A stretch of 7,780 nucleotides of DNA. Source: Candidatus Poribacteria bacterium. Its GTDB lineage: Bacteria; Poribacteria; WGA-4E; PCPOR2b. The stretch spans positions 1 to 7,780 of the forward strand of contig JAPUIP010000596.1 in NCBI GenBank assembly GCA_027296925.1, read 5' to 3'. Every line of letters starts with the position of its first letter. Position 1 is the stretch's first letter. The notes under the pieces are model-generated. The model saw only the letters and a list, made by a program, of their open reading frames with translations. It searched no databases and was not told the DNA's origin. The translations under genes and the position numbers were made by a program. Below, piece after piece: positions 1 through 6,190 of this stretch.

Positions 1-1
1 G

Positions 2-517
2 CTGGAGATTGCGCCATTGCAACGTTTGTCTGGATCCATTCCCAGTCAGCGATTACGCCGCGTTACCTTTATCCTGACAACGTGGGAGAAATTTCAGAAC
101 GCGCAGGAAATTAACGATCTCTTTCACACCAGTCCACTCGAAGATCGGATGTGGGACGGATTAAAGCGCATGAGGATCGAAGCCGAACGTCAGTACGAAA
201 TCCGCGAGCCCGGCGCCAATTATTATCTGGATTTCGCGGTCAAATGTAAGGATGGTTACTGGGTCGACATCGAATGTAATGGGGATGCCTACCACTCGAC
301 GAAAACAGCGAGAACTCGTGATCGGAAAAGGAATACCTATCTGACAACCAACAGTTGGCTGGTTCAGCGTTTCGGTGGGGAAGAGATTCGCAGTGACCTG
401 CGTGGCTGTATCGATAAAGTCCGAAAACTGATTGATCAGCATGGCGGTCTCGTGGATCGCCGCCTCGCTTATGATCTATACCGATCTGACGCCGATTCAC
501 AACTCGATCTATTTTGA
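2..517 (+). CDS. C-terminal part of a protein with a DUF559/Vsr-like PD-(D/E)XK nuclease domain (5' truncated by window edge)
   Basis: The frame is open to the first base, so the true start lies upstream; a TTG at base 17 is only an internal candidate. Of the 171 visible residues, about 45-145 match the layout of DUF559/DUF2726/Vsr-like endonuclease folds: a helix with Glu47 (SPLEDRMW), the strand YYLDFAV with Asp77, then IECNGDAYH with Glu91 and His98, a basic helix RTRDRKRNTYL, and a final strand WLVQRF. Asp77 and Glu91 would be the metal ligands; the usual ExK or E-x-D position is Asn93. In known proteins such domains often sit at the C-terminus of superfamily I/II helicases or other DNA-processing enzymes. 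The part that would show the partner domain is outside the window, so the full function is unknown. The DUF123 gene follows 13 bases after the stop and may share its transcript. Confidence 0.68.
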   Translation: MEIAPLQRLSGSIPSQRLRRVTFILTTWEKFQNAQEINDLFHTSPLEDRMWDGLKRMRIEAERQYEIREPGANYYLDFAVKCKDGYWVDIECNGDAYHSTKTARTRDRKRNTYLTTNSWLVQRFGGEEIRSDLRGCIDKVRKLIDQHGGLVDRRLAYDLYRSDADSQLDLF

Positions 518-530
518 GACACATGCCCCA

Positions 531-1112
531 ATGCGAAAGACAGATCCGATTTCACCAATTTTCGTTTTAGGCAGCGAATTTCAGGGAGGCTCTTACATTT
601 TACGCATTCAATTGCAGGAGAATTTGAACCTCCGTTTTGGACGATTCAAGAAGGGGAAGTTAATCCCGCTACCCGCCGGTGACTATGCTTACATCGGATC
701 GGCGCTGTCGGCCAAAGGGTCGACGTCGCTGGCTTTACGGTTGGTCCGGCACGCGACGCGGAGTGGAGACAAACCGCCGCACAAATTACGGCCGGAGATG
801 GTCGAACACTTCAACGCCATTGGGCTGGGCAAAGAAAATCCCCTACCGAAACATGGGAAGAAGATGCACTGGAACGTCGATCACCTGCTGGATCAACGCT
901 CGGCTGAAATCGTCAATCTCTTCATCATTCGTTCCGATCGAAAGCTGGAGGCGGCGCTCGGTCAGTTTTTAGAAAGCGATCCGCATACGATTGTCATTGA
1001 GAAAGGATTGGGGGCGAACGACGTCCCCGGCAACACCCACATTTTGCGCGTCGAAGCCGATGACACCTGGTGGGCCGATTTGGCAAATCGGTTGAAAGTC
1101 TTCGGCCTATAA
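531..1112 (+). CDS. DUF123 (GIY-YIG-related) family protein
   Basis: This 193-residue protein matches the DUF123 family (PF01986), which is related to GIY-YIG nucleases and has no settled function. Visible motifs are GSYILRIQL (residues 20-28), the GIY-YIG-like core GDYAYIGSA (50-58), Arg70 and His74 in LALRLVRHATR, HWNVDHLL (113-120) and Glu140 in the following helix. The final block, GLGANDVPGNTHIL (159-172), corresponds to the region that in many relatives carries paired cysteines; none are present here. An insertion around residues 78-110 makes it longer than the roughly 140 residues I expect for the domain. The frame is open upstream inside the preceding gene, but similarity begins only after ATG 531, so I chose that start. 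No good Shine-Dalgarno sequence precedes it, which fits translation coupled to the upstream gene. It may act in DNA repair or processing; this is inferred from fold and neighbour only. Confidence 0.82.
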   Translation: MRKTDPISPIFVLGSEFQGGSYILRIQLQENLNLRFGRFKKGKLIPLPAGDYAYIGSALSAKGSTSLALRLVRHATRSGDKPPHKLRPEMVEHFNAIGLGKENPLPKHGKKMHWNVDHLLDQRSAEIVNLFIIRSDRKLEAALGQFLESDPHTIVIEKGLGANDVPGNTHILRVEADDTWWADLANRLKVFGL

Positions 1113-1165
1113 TCTCAGCCTGCTGTTTGCGCGGGTCGTGCGGCCAGACAGAAAATGAGGTTTTT

Positions 1166-2350
1166 TCACGTGAGCGCTTGATCGAGGTCTGCGATAATAT
1201 CCTCGGCATCCTCCAGCCCCACGGAAATCCGGACAAGCCCTTCGGTGATTCCGGCGCGCCGCCGGGCTTCCGGCGACACCTCTGAGTGCGTCGTCGAAGC
1301 GGGGTGACAGATCAACGTCCTCACATCACCCAGGCTCACCGCGAGAGCGCAGATCTGAATTCGATTGACGAGCCGTTCTCCGGCTGCCCTACCGCCTTTG
1401 AGCTCAAACGCGATCATCCCGCCGAAAGCACGCATCTGACGCTTGGCGAGTTCATGCTGCGGATGGCTTGGCAGGCCAGGGTAACGGACCCATTGGATCG
1501 CCGGATGGCTTTCCAGGAATTCCGAGATAACGCGGGCGTTGGCGCAGTGTCGCTCAAAACGTAACGGCAAGGTCGCCACGCCGTGCAGCGTCAGCCAAGC
1601 GTTAAACGGGCTGATCACCCCGCCGAAGTTTCGCAACGTGCCTTTCTTCGCCCGATCAATGAACGCCTGCGATCCGACGATAACGCCAGCGACAACCGTA
1701 CCGTTTCCACTGAGGTACTTGGTCATGCTGTGGAGGACGACATCGATGCCGAGTGCAATCGGTTGCTGTCCGCACGGTGACGCAAAGGTATTGTCGATCA
1801 GCGACGTGATACCGTGGTTCTTTGCAATTTCAGCGCAAGCTGCGATGTCAACCAGCTTCAGTGTTGGATTGGCGGGGCTTTCGATATAGATGGCTTTCGT
1901 ATTCGGCCGGATCGCCCGCTCAACTTGGTTCACGTCGGTTGCATCCACAAACGTCGCTTCAACGCCCATGCGACGCAGATCCTCACTCAGGATATTGTAC
2001 GAGGCGGAGTAGAGCGAATCCATCGCCACGACGTGATCGCCGGACGCCAGCAGCGTTAACAGGGCGGTGCTCACGGCTGCCATTCCGGAGGCTGTCGCAA
2101 GCGCCGCTTCGCCGCCCTCCAGCGCTGCAATCTTGTTCTCTAGCACCGATTGGGTCGGGTTGCCCCAGCGCGTATAGACGTAGCCGGCATCTTCGTTTGT
2201 GAACGCGGCAACACACGCCTCCGCCGTCGCGAATCGGAAGGTGCTGTTTTGGTAAATGGGCGGAATGAGCGCGCCCGTTTGAGGAAGGGCTTCTTCGCCG
2301 GCGTGGATGGCTTTGGTCGCCCAGCCGATAGGTTTGGATTTCAATGTCAT
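1166..2350 (-). CDS. Cys/Met metabolism PLP-dependent enzyme (cystathionine gamma-synthase / O-acylhomoserine sulfhydrylase family)
   Basis: The 394-residue product has the length and motifs of the Cys/Met-metabolism PLP family (fold type I, cytoplasmic). The family signature HSMTKYLSGN places the PLP-binding lysine at Lys211. Asp186 (SLIDNTFA) should contact the pyridine nitrogen. YTRWGNPT (59-66) supplies the neighbouring-subunit Tyr/Arg that bind phosphate. Tyr114 should stack on the cofactor, and Arg374 (GLVRISVGLED) should bind the substrate carboxylate. The cysteine typical of methionine gamma-lyase after the Tyr of 'LYGC' is absent (here LYSAS). That favours cystathionine gamma-synthase, O-succinyl/acetylhomoserine sulfhydrylase or cystathionine gamma-lyase, but the sequence alone does not decide. 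I chose ATG 2350 because homology begins at the next residues (GWATKAIHAGE) and a GAGG lies 5 bases upstream. The frame stays open upstream to 2626 through an unrelated PPC-like segment. The gene converges on the DUF123 gene with a 53-base gap and no evident terminator. Confidence 0.92.
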   Translation of the reverse strand: MTLKSKPIGWATKAIHAGEEALPQTGALIPPIYQNSTFRFATAEACVAAFTNEDAGYVYTRWGNPTQSVLENKIAALEGGEAALATASGMAAVSTALLTLLASGDHVVAMDSLYSASYNILSEDLRRMGVEATFVDATDVNQVERAIRPNTKAIYIESPANPTLKLVDIAACAEIAKNHGITSLIDNTFASPCGQQPIALGIDVVLHSMTKYLSGNGTVVAGVIVGSQAFIDRAKKGTLRNFGGVISPFNAWLTLHGVATLPLRFERHCANARVISEFLESHPAIQWVRYPGLPSHPQHELAKRQMRAFGGMIAFELKGGRAAGERLVNRIQICALAVSLGDVRTLICHPASTTHSEVSPEARRRAGITEGLVRISVGLEDAEDIIADLDQALT

Positions 2351-2626
2351 CTCAGCCTCACTCAGCGTCACGTTCAGAACAGCCGATGGGTCGCGGGTGT
2401 CCACATCCACCTCGAAGTTCATCATCTGTCCCGCCCACCCCGTCAACACGAAGGCATCCGCATCACCGCTAGAGCTGATAACCCCTTCAACAGGTTCATC
2501 CACCACCAACGGCGTTGGCATGCCGTTCAGATCATCGTGGTCATCTTCAGATATGCCGCCTTGCAACACGATGAGTGCCCCGAATCGGGGCGTCCTTAAC
2601 CTGATGCGCATGGGGGCTTCTTCAGA
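2351..2626 (-). pseudogene. PPC-domain-like coding remnant, in frame with the downstream PLP enzyme
   Basis: The reading frame of the PLP enzyme continues upstream without a stop until the TGA at 2627-2629. An ATG at 2611 would add 87 residues. This stretch does not resemble any part of a PLP enzyme. It resembles bacterial pre-peptidase C-terminal (PPC) domains of secreted proteins: a linker EDDHDDLNGMPTPLVVDEP, then VEGVISSSGDADAFVLTGWAG and QMMNFEVDVD, then DPSAVLNVTL, matching the usual 'G.I...GDvD.F.f...AGQ...f.v......svLtLyda' pattern. The match breaks off at the start codon of the enzyme, so only about the first half of a PPC domain is present. There is no signal peptide or complete domain. 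I read it as a degraded or recombined gene fragment now forming the leader of the PLP gene. An expressed N-terminal extension starting at 2611 is the alternative. Confidence 0.5.
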
Positions 2627-2632
2627 TCAACG

Positions 2633-3748
2633 CTACATACAGAGCATCTCAATCATGCGCTTGTAGACATCAACGGATTCCACAAGCTGCGCCACCTCAA
2701 TCCACTCTCCGACTGTATGCGCTTGGGCGATGTTGCCCGGACCGAGGATAACAAGCTGGAGATAATCTTTGAAGGTCGCCGCGTCTGTGCCGAATGGCAC
2801 CGTTCCCGCTTTCGCCGCTCCTGTCGCTTTCAGCCCCGCCTGAACAATCTCCGCATCCGGTGAAATGTAGAACGGCGTCCCCTTCCGCGAGGAGATTTCC
2901 AAACCGTATTTCTCGGCGCGTTCCGTCACCATGGCGATGACGTCGTCGCTGCGATCGTTGGGCATCGGTCTGAAGCTGAGGGTGCAGACTGTCTTTGCGG
3001 CGGAGATGTTGGGTTTGCAGCCACCGTCATCGAGAATCATGTTGAAACCGTTTGTCGGCGGATTGAACTCACGGTTCATAAACGACTCGTCCGTCTTAAA
3101 CAGCGTTGCCAATTCCGCCATTTCCGCCAGGAATGGCGCGATAAGGAAGTTGGCTGAAATCCCTTTATCGGTGCTGGTGTGTGCCGCTCGACCGTGTGCG
3201 GTTACGATGACCCGACCGCCGCCCTTGTGAGCGTAGACAGGGCTCAGGCGTGTCGGCTCAGCAATAACGCCGTGTTTGGGGCGCTCTGCGTTGAAGAGGG
3301 TGGATTCCTCCGCAACCTGGCGGGCGCCCAGGCCGCTGATCTCTTCGTCCGACGTGATTACGATGAAAAGCGGCTTCTGCAGCTTTGCAGCGTCGATTTC
3401 GGCACCTGCGGCGATTGTGGCGGCGATCGGTCCCTTCATATCGCAACTGCCACGCCCAATGAGGCGGCCATCTTCGACCACCGGATCGAACGGGTTCCAA
3501 TCTCCCTCCATACCGGGCACGGTATCGGAGTGGGAAAAGAGCCCGAAACCGTCGGCGCCCTCCCCCTTCTTCCCAACCAAGCTCACTTTACGCTCGCCAT
3601 TGTCATCGACAAATTCCAGGCGCTCAACCTCAAATGCGCACTGTTTCAACGTATCTTCGAGCAGGTCAGAAACCGCTGCATTACTCCGCTGGCTCACGGA
3701 GTTGATGGCTACAATGTCTTTCGTCAGTTGAATTGTATCAAGTCCCAT
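2633..3748 (-). CDS. M20 family metallo-deacylase, ArgE/DapE type (acetylornithine deacetylase-like)
   Basis: The 371-residue protein has every hallmark of the M20 (ArgE/DapE/ACY1) co-catalytic zinc hydrolases, which remove N-acyl groups from amino acids or cleave small peptides in the cytoplasm. Metal ligands and catalytic residues are visible: His73 and Asp75 in FSHSDTVPG, bridging Asp103 in GRGSCDMKGP, catalytic Glu135 plus Glu136 in TSDEE, Glu164 in VIAEPT, and His344 in IAQAHTVGEW. The dimerisation domain includes HGRAAHTS with His190. The motifs GRGSCDMKG and LGPGNIAQAHTVGEWIEV are closest to acetylornithine deacetylase (ArgE). The natural substrate cannot be fixed from sequence, and no other arginine genes are nearby. 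A longer start at 3766 exists, but GAGGAG lies 10 bases before ATG 3748, so I prefer that one. The stop is 282 bases before the PLP enzyme start. Confidence 0.91.
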   Translation of the reverse strand: MGLDTIQLTKDIVAINSVSQRSNAAVSDLLEDTLKQCAFEVERLEFVDDNGERKVSLVGKKGEGADGFGLFSHSDTVPGMEGDWNPFDPVVEDGRLIGRGSCDMKGPIAATIAAGAEIDAAKLQKPLFIVITSDEEISGLGARQVAEESTLFNAERPKHGVIAEPTRLSPVYAHKGGGRVIVTAHGRAAHTSTDKGISANFLIAPFLAEMAELATLFKTDESFMNREFNPPTNGFNMILDDGGCKPNISAAKTVCTLSFRPMPNDRSDDVIAMVTERAEKYGLEISSRKGTPFYISPDAEIVQAGLKATGAAKAGTVPFGTDAATFKDYLQLVILGPGNIAQAHTVGEWIEVAQLVESVDVYKRMIEMLCM

Positions 3749-3758
3749 CGAAAATGAA

Positions 3759-3764
3759 CTCCTC
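3759..3764 (-). promoter_or_regulatory. Shine-Dalgarno site deciding the M20 start
   Basis: GAGGAG lies 10 bases upstream of ATG 3748. The alternative ATG at 3766 includes this motif within its own coding sequence and has no comparable site before it, so the shorter start is preferred. Confidence 0.6.
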
Positions 3765-3796
3765 ATCTAACCTAACTAATTTTTCGATTGAAGATT

Positions 3797-3814
3797 GCCT
3801 GTCCCGCCTGTCCC
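3797..3814. repeat. 9-bp tandem duplication
   Basis: GCCTGTCCC occurs twice in direct succession. It lies about 50 bases upstream of the M20 start codon, in its presumed leader. Confidence 0.6.
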
Positions 3815-3815
3815 G

Positions 3816-3839
3816 AGCTTCGAGGGGAGCTTCAAGGGG
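3816..3839. repeat. 12-bp tandem duplication with one mismatch
   Basis: AGCTTCGAGGGG is immediately followed by AGCTTCAAGGGG, one base different. It adjoins the 9-bp duplication at 3797-3814, so two independent small duplications sit side by side. Confidence 0.6.
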
Positions 3840-3877
3840 AAGATTAGAAAAACCCGCATCAATGCTACCATTAAGGA

Positions 3878-3925
3878 CATTTCCCCCTTAGACCCCCTCT
3901 TAGGAGGGGGTCTAAGGGGGAAATG
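3878..3925. repeat. Perfect 22-bp inverted repeat with 4-base loop (palindromic element)
   Basis: Arms 3878-3899 and 3904-3925 are exact reverse complements around the loop TTAG. The left arm begins CATTTCCCCCTTAGA and ends CCCCCTC. The arms contain two C5/G5 blocks, giving a very stable hairpin on either strand. No T-run follows on either strand, so it is not a standard intrinsic terminator. The form resembles palindromic repeat units (REP/MITE-like) scattered in many environmental genomes. It could still act as a transcript stabiliser or roadblock between LamG and M20. Confidence 0.85.
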
Positions 3926-4164
3926 ACATCTATTGACGAATCAGGAATGTATAGTTTCTTTTTGGAATAGTGTCATTTAGGCAAAGAAAACGAGAAAATG
4001 GAATCCTTCGGGGCTCAGGACAAGTTGCCCGTCAGGGTACGGGAAAACGGGAAGTTTCGCATGTTCTCGCCTTTCCGTTTCCTCGTTTACACTCGGATTT
4101 TGGTGCATTTTGAAAAAACGTTAGCTACTGAACCTCCTTAATATTGGGAAATTGCGGGTAACGC

Positions 4165-5028
4165 TCAATTTTGGGCTTTAATCTCCGCCCATTTGGTGGC
4201 TAATTTGCCTTTGAATTCAACCGCAAAAATCTCCTGGAAGTTATCAAGGGTTTTCCCGTTTTCACCCAGTTCCATTGCTTCTTCGACTTGAGCCTGGGTT
4301 AGTGCCTTATCAATAATGATGGCTTCGTCAATAATCCCGATAAGATAAGGCTTTCGCCCCCCTTTTTCAGGCGGGACTCGCAAATCAAAACCAATAGTTA
4401 ACGGTTGTTCCGACGGCTTAAATTCCCCTTTCTGTTCGGCCTCCGCCTTTTTTTTACCATTGGTATAGATTTTGACCTGGGTGCCATCAGCGACCCCCGC
4501 GATGTGATACCATCTATTCGCTTCAGTCGCATCTGGATCCCCTGGCGCCGTAATTGTTCGCCCTTCCGTCGTATTTGCTTCGAACGCGAAAGTACCAATC
4601 TTCTGCCTCTCACGAACCTTCACCAATGAATAAGAGGCCCAAAATCGCCGGTCTTTCTTATCTCCCTCGAGTATAAACGGCCCATTCTTGTAAATTAAGG
4701 AGGCACTTTGATCTTGAGATGCACCGTCGGGCTCAAAATTGACCCAACACATCAGGGTCACCTGATCCTTCACGTTAAGGCTGTTATGATGCGGAACTTC
4801 AAGCCAATTTGTACCGTCCAGTTGCAGTCCACCGCCGACTTTCCCCTTAGGTGTATAAACAACTTCCTTTTTTGATTCACCATGATTGTCGAACCCAGAA
4901 GAATCCTTCCCAAGGTCCTTTTTGTCATCAAATGCCCAATAGCCCAGAACCTTCGCATCAGCCTTCATCAGGGCATAACAGAGAAGATAAAGTAGCAAAG
5001 CGAAAGAGATTGAAACGATGCGGAACAT
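4165..5028 (-). CDS. Secreted LamG-domain (concanavalin A-like lectin/glucanase fold) protein
   Basis: The 287-residue product begins with a signal peptide: Arg3, a hydrophobic core at about residues 7-20, and a likely cleavage after Ala-Asp-Ala (25). No proper lipobox precedes Cys17. The mature part is a single LamG / laminin-G-like jelly-roll domain. LGYWAFDDKKD and KDSSGFDNHG (28-50) form the typical opening; VGGGLQLDGTNWLEVPHHNSLN (64-85, with a two-residue insertion) follows; then VTLMCWVNFE (90-99), NRWYHIAGVADGTQVKIYTNG (171-191) and IGIIDEAIIIDKALTQAQV (230-248). The tail, with GKLATKWAEIK (274-284), is a pattern I associate with Poribacteria-type LamG proteins. LamG folds usually bind glycans or other surface ligands; no catalytic residues are evident and the ligand is unknown. 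The start is well supported: AAGGAG lies 7 bases before ATG 5028. It has its own long upstream and downstream spacers, so it is probably monocistronic. Confidence 0.88.
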   Translation of the reverse strand: MFRIVSISFALLLYLLCYALMKADAKVLGYWAFDDKKDLGKDSSGFDNHGESKKEVVYTPKGKVGGGLQLDGTNWLEVPHHNSLNVKDQVTLMCWVNFEPDGASQDQSASLIYKNGPFILEGDKKDRRFWASYSLVKVRERQKIGTFAFEANTTEGRTITAPGDPDATEANRWYHIAGVADGTQVKIYTNGKKKAEAEQKGEFKPSEQPLTIGFDLRVPPEKGGRKPYLIGIIDEAIIIDKALTQAQVEEAMELGENGKTLDNFQEIFAVEFKGKLATKWAEIKAQN

Positions 5029-5035
5029 GATAACT

Positions 5036-5041
5036 CTCCTT
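5036..5041 (-). promoter_or_regulatory. Strong Shine-Dalgarno site for the LamG gene
   Basis: AAGGAG is spaced 7 bases from ATG 5028. This supports that start over the open frame continuing to 5067, and the signal peptide begins exactly there. Confidence 0.75.
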
Positions 5042-5121
5042 ATTCTTGACTTCACTACCGGACACATTTTCGGGGTGCCCGGAACATCAGTGGGGTAAGA
5101 GGAACACCCCCGAATTCAGCA

Positions 5122-5147
5122 GCAAGGGACGAGTGGCAAGGGACGAG
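5122..5147. repeat. 12-base direct repeat, period 14
   Basis: GCAAGGGACGAG occurs at 5122-5133 and again at 5136-5147, separated by TG. It resembles the small tandem duplications at 3797-3839. Confidence 0.6.
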
Positions 5148-5319
5148 GAAGACGGTCGGGCACATACCCTCCATCCCCTTAGGTCTCGCGTCTCATGCCT
5201 GGGGTCTAGTTTCTCAAACCCACTCCACACCTAGCTTTCTACGTCTCGAAAAAAAGTGTACGGTAGCAAATAGTTTCTTTTTGAAAATTAGTCAGGTGGT
5301 GGGTTAATCATACGATTCT

Positions 5320-5341
5320 GTAGGGGCAGTGCTTGCCCTAC
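5320..5341. repeat. Imperfect inverted repeat, GTAGGG...CCCTAC hairpin
   Basis: GTAGGG at 5320-5325 pairs with CCCTAC at 5336-5341. CA and TG continue the stem after one bulged G, leaving a 5-base loop. It lies 33 bases downstream of the propeller gene stop on the minus strand. There is no T-run, so a terminator role is doubtful; a dispersed small repeat is more likely. Confidence 0.5.
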
Positions 5342-5374
5342 CCGCCAAGTCTTGCTAACTTACGCGCTTTTCGC

Positions 5375-5998
5375 TCATGCACGCTGTAGTGCGATTTTGC
5401 AAATCGTCTTCTCCGCATCATCGCCATACCAGAGATTGGCGCCATCCCACGTCAAGCCATGTGGCTCGCCGGGGCATTCAAAGGAGTCGAGCACCTGCCC
5501 CGATTGGGAGTCGATTTGGTAAATCACGCACTCGTCGGTATCCGCGCTCCACAATGACTGTCCGTCCCAGGCGAGTCCGTGTGCCCGTGTACCTGGCGTT
5601 GGGAACTCCGCCACCACCGCTCCGGTCTCGGGAGAAAGCTTATAGAACAGGTCTGACTGAACATCTGCGTTCCACAGAAACTCGCCATCCCACGCGAGTC
5701 CATGTGGGCTTGGCCCTGGCGGCGGAAATGACGTGACGACCGCCACATCCGGCAGCGTCACTTTGTAAAAGATCTTTTCGCCGATATTGCCATACCACAA
5801 ATATGTCCCATCACATTCCAATCCGCTGCACCCCGGCGCGGGAGGGTCGAGGGAAACGATGACTTCACCGGTCTGGGGATTGATCTTGTGCAGCGTACCG
5901 CCACCTTCTACACTCCAGAGGGATGCATCTTGCCAGGCAAGTCCATTTGTTCCTGGCCCCGGGCACTTAAAACTTGTTGCGATTGAAGCTGTTAACAT
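5375..5998 (-). CDS. Small five-repeat beta-propeller protein (NHL/SMP-30/Vgb-like repeats)
   Basis: The 207-residue protein consists almost wholly of five repeats of about 41 residues, with the pattern 'F..PG...HGLAWDG..LW.ad.....iykl.p.tG.vv'. The LW pair recurs at residues 27, 67, 108, 149 and 189. The GL(A/E/T)W or GLECDG segment recurs at 19, 59, 100, 141 and 181. The last repeat lacks its final strand (it ends CKIALQRA), while the N-terminus (ASIATSFKCPG) looks like just such a strand. The chain can therefore close a ring by the usual propeller 'velcro' arrangement, giving five blades. There is no signal peptide or membrane segment, so it is predicted to be cytoplasmic unless exported another way. 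Related repeats occur in streptogramin lyase, glutaminyl cyclase-like and NHL proteins, but no catalytic residues can be assigned. The start is firm: AAGGAGG lies 5 bases before ATG 5998. Function unknown. Confidence 0.78.
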   Translation of the reverse strand: MLTASIATSFKCPGPGTNGLAWQDASLWSVEGGGTLHKINPQTGEVIVSLDPPAPGCSGLECDGTYLWYGNIGEKIFYKVTLPDVAVVTSFPPPGPSPHGLAWDGEFLWNADVQSDLFYKLSPETGAVVAEFPTPGTRAHGLAWDGQSLWSADTDECVIYQIDSQSGQVLDSFECPGEPHGLTWDGANLWYGDDAEKTICKIALQRA

Positions 5999-6003
5999 GT
6001 TGG

Positions 6004-6010
6004 CCTCCTT
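6004..6010 (-). promoter_or_regulatory. Consensus Shine-Dalgarno site for the propeller gene
   Basis: AAGGAGG lies 5 bases upstream of ATG 5998. It is the best ribosome-binding site in the window and fixes that start rather than the upstream in-frame start at 6037. Confidence 0.75.
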
Positions 6011-6061
6011 CTCATCAAGAGGGGTTAGGAAAAACACAAGGGCTCATGACATTTGACTCCG

Positions 6062-6090
6062 ATATTATCACGACTGCAACAGAAAGGCAA
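6062..6090 (-). promoter_or_regulatory. Candidate sigma70-type promoter for the propeller gene
   Basis: On the minus strand TTGCCT (6090-6085) is followed after 17 bases by TAATAT (6067-6062), preceded by TGA as in an extended -10. Each hexamer matches consensus at four of six positions. It would give a leader of about 55-60 bases before ATG 5998. Found by eye only, and the region is AT-rich. Confidence 0.3.
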
Positions 6091-6103
6091 GAAGTAATTA
6101 CAA

Positions 6104-6168
6104 ATTCTGAATGATGAGTTCTAAATGAATAAAAACTGCGTCCGACGAGGAATTCTTCAATTCAGAAT
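6104..6168. repeat. 9-bp inverted repeat pair in the purB-propeller spacer
   Basis: ATTCTGAAT at 6104-6112 and ATTCAGAAT at 6160-6168 are exact reverse complements separated by 47 bases. A smaller stem, GAATT-cttc-AATTC, lies at 6150-6163 and overlaps the right arm. The spacer is AT-rich and non-coding. Confidence 0.5.
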
Positions 6169-6190
6169 GGAGCATCTCTAACTCAATGGT

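Larger units (their letters stand above)
3749..4164. other. 416-base spacer between the LamG and M20 genes, rich in short repeats
   Basis: No credible coding region is seen. Next to the M20 gene are two consecutive small tandem duplications (3797-3814 and 3816-3839). Then comes a perfect 22-bp inverted repeat (3878-3925). An 8-bp inverted repeat, AAATGACA at 3921-3928 with TGTCATTT at 3971-3978, extends from its right end. At 4028-4043 a short stem CCCGT/ACGGG surrounds a 6-base loop. An AAGGAG-like sequence on the minus strand near 4130-4142 is not followed by an open frame. No convincing promoter for the M20 gene could be picked. Confidence 0.7.
5029..5374. other. 346-base spacer between the propeller and LamG genes
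   Basis: Nothing here reads as a protein. It contains a 12-base direct repeat (5122-5147), an imperfect hairpin (5320-5341) and a 14-base copy (5270-5283) of a T-rich motif also found at 3951-3964. A long-range inverted pair, CGGGGTG at 5071-5077 and CACCCCCG at 5105-5112, also occurs. I could not identify a convincing promoter for the LamG gene. Confidence 0.65.

Noticed and set aside
1113..1165. Possible bidirectional terminator between the convergent DUF123 and PLP genes
   Set aside because: There is a T-run at 1161-1166 but no stem of useful length before it on either strand.
2351..2632. Interpretation of the PLP gene as starting at 2611 with a genuine 87-residue N-terminal domain
   Set aside because: The segment is only half a PPC domain, the family is complete from ATG 2350, and such a fusion has no known precedent to me; kept as an alternative in the findings.
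2150..3757. Long plus-strand open frames opposite the PLP and M20 genes (up to about 190 codons)
   Set aside because: They are antisense to genes with full sets of family motifs, have low-complexity Arg/Ser/Pro-rich products and no recognisable domains.
4016..4140. Region with an AAGGAGG-like motif on the minus strand after the LamG gene, suggesting a small downstream gene
   Set aside because: No start codon with a sustained open frame follows at a sensible distance.
3749..5374. CRISPR array or phage/IS element in the repeat-rich spacers
   Set aside because: Repeats are short, irregularly spaced and not separated by spacers of uniform size; no transposase, integrase or cas gene is present.
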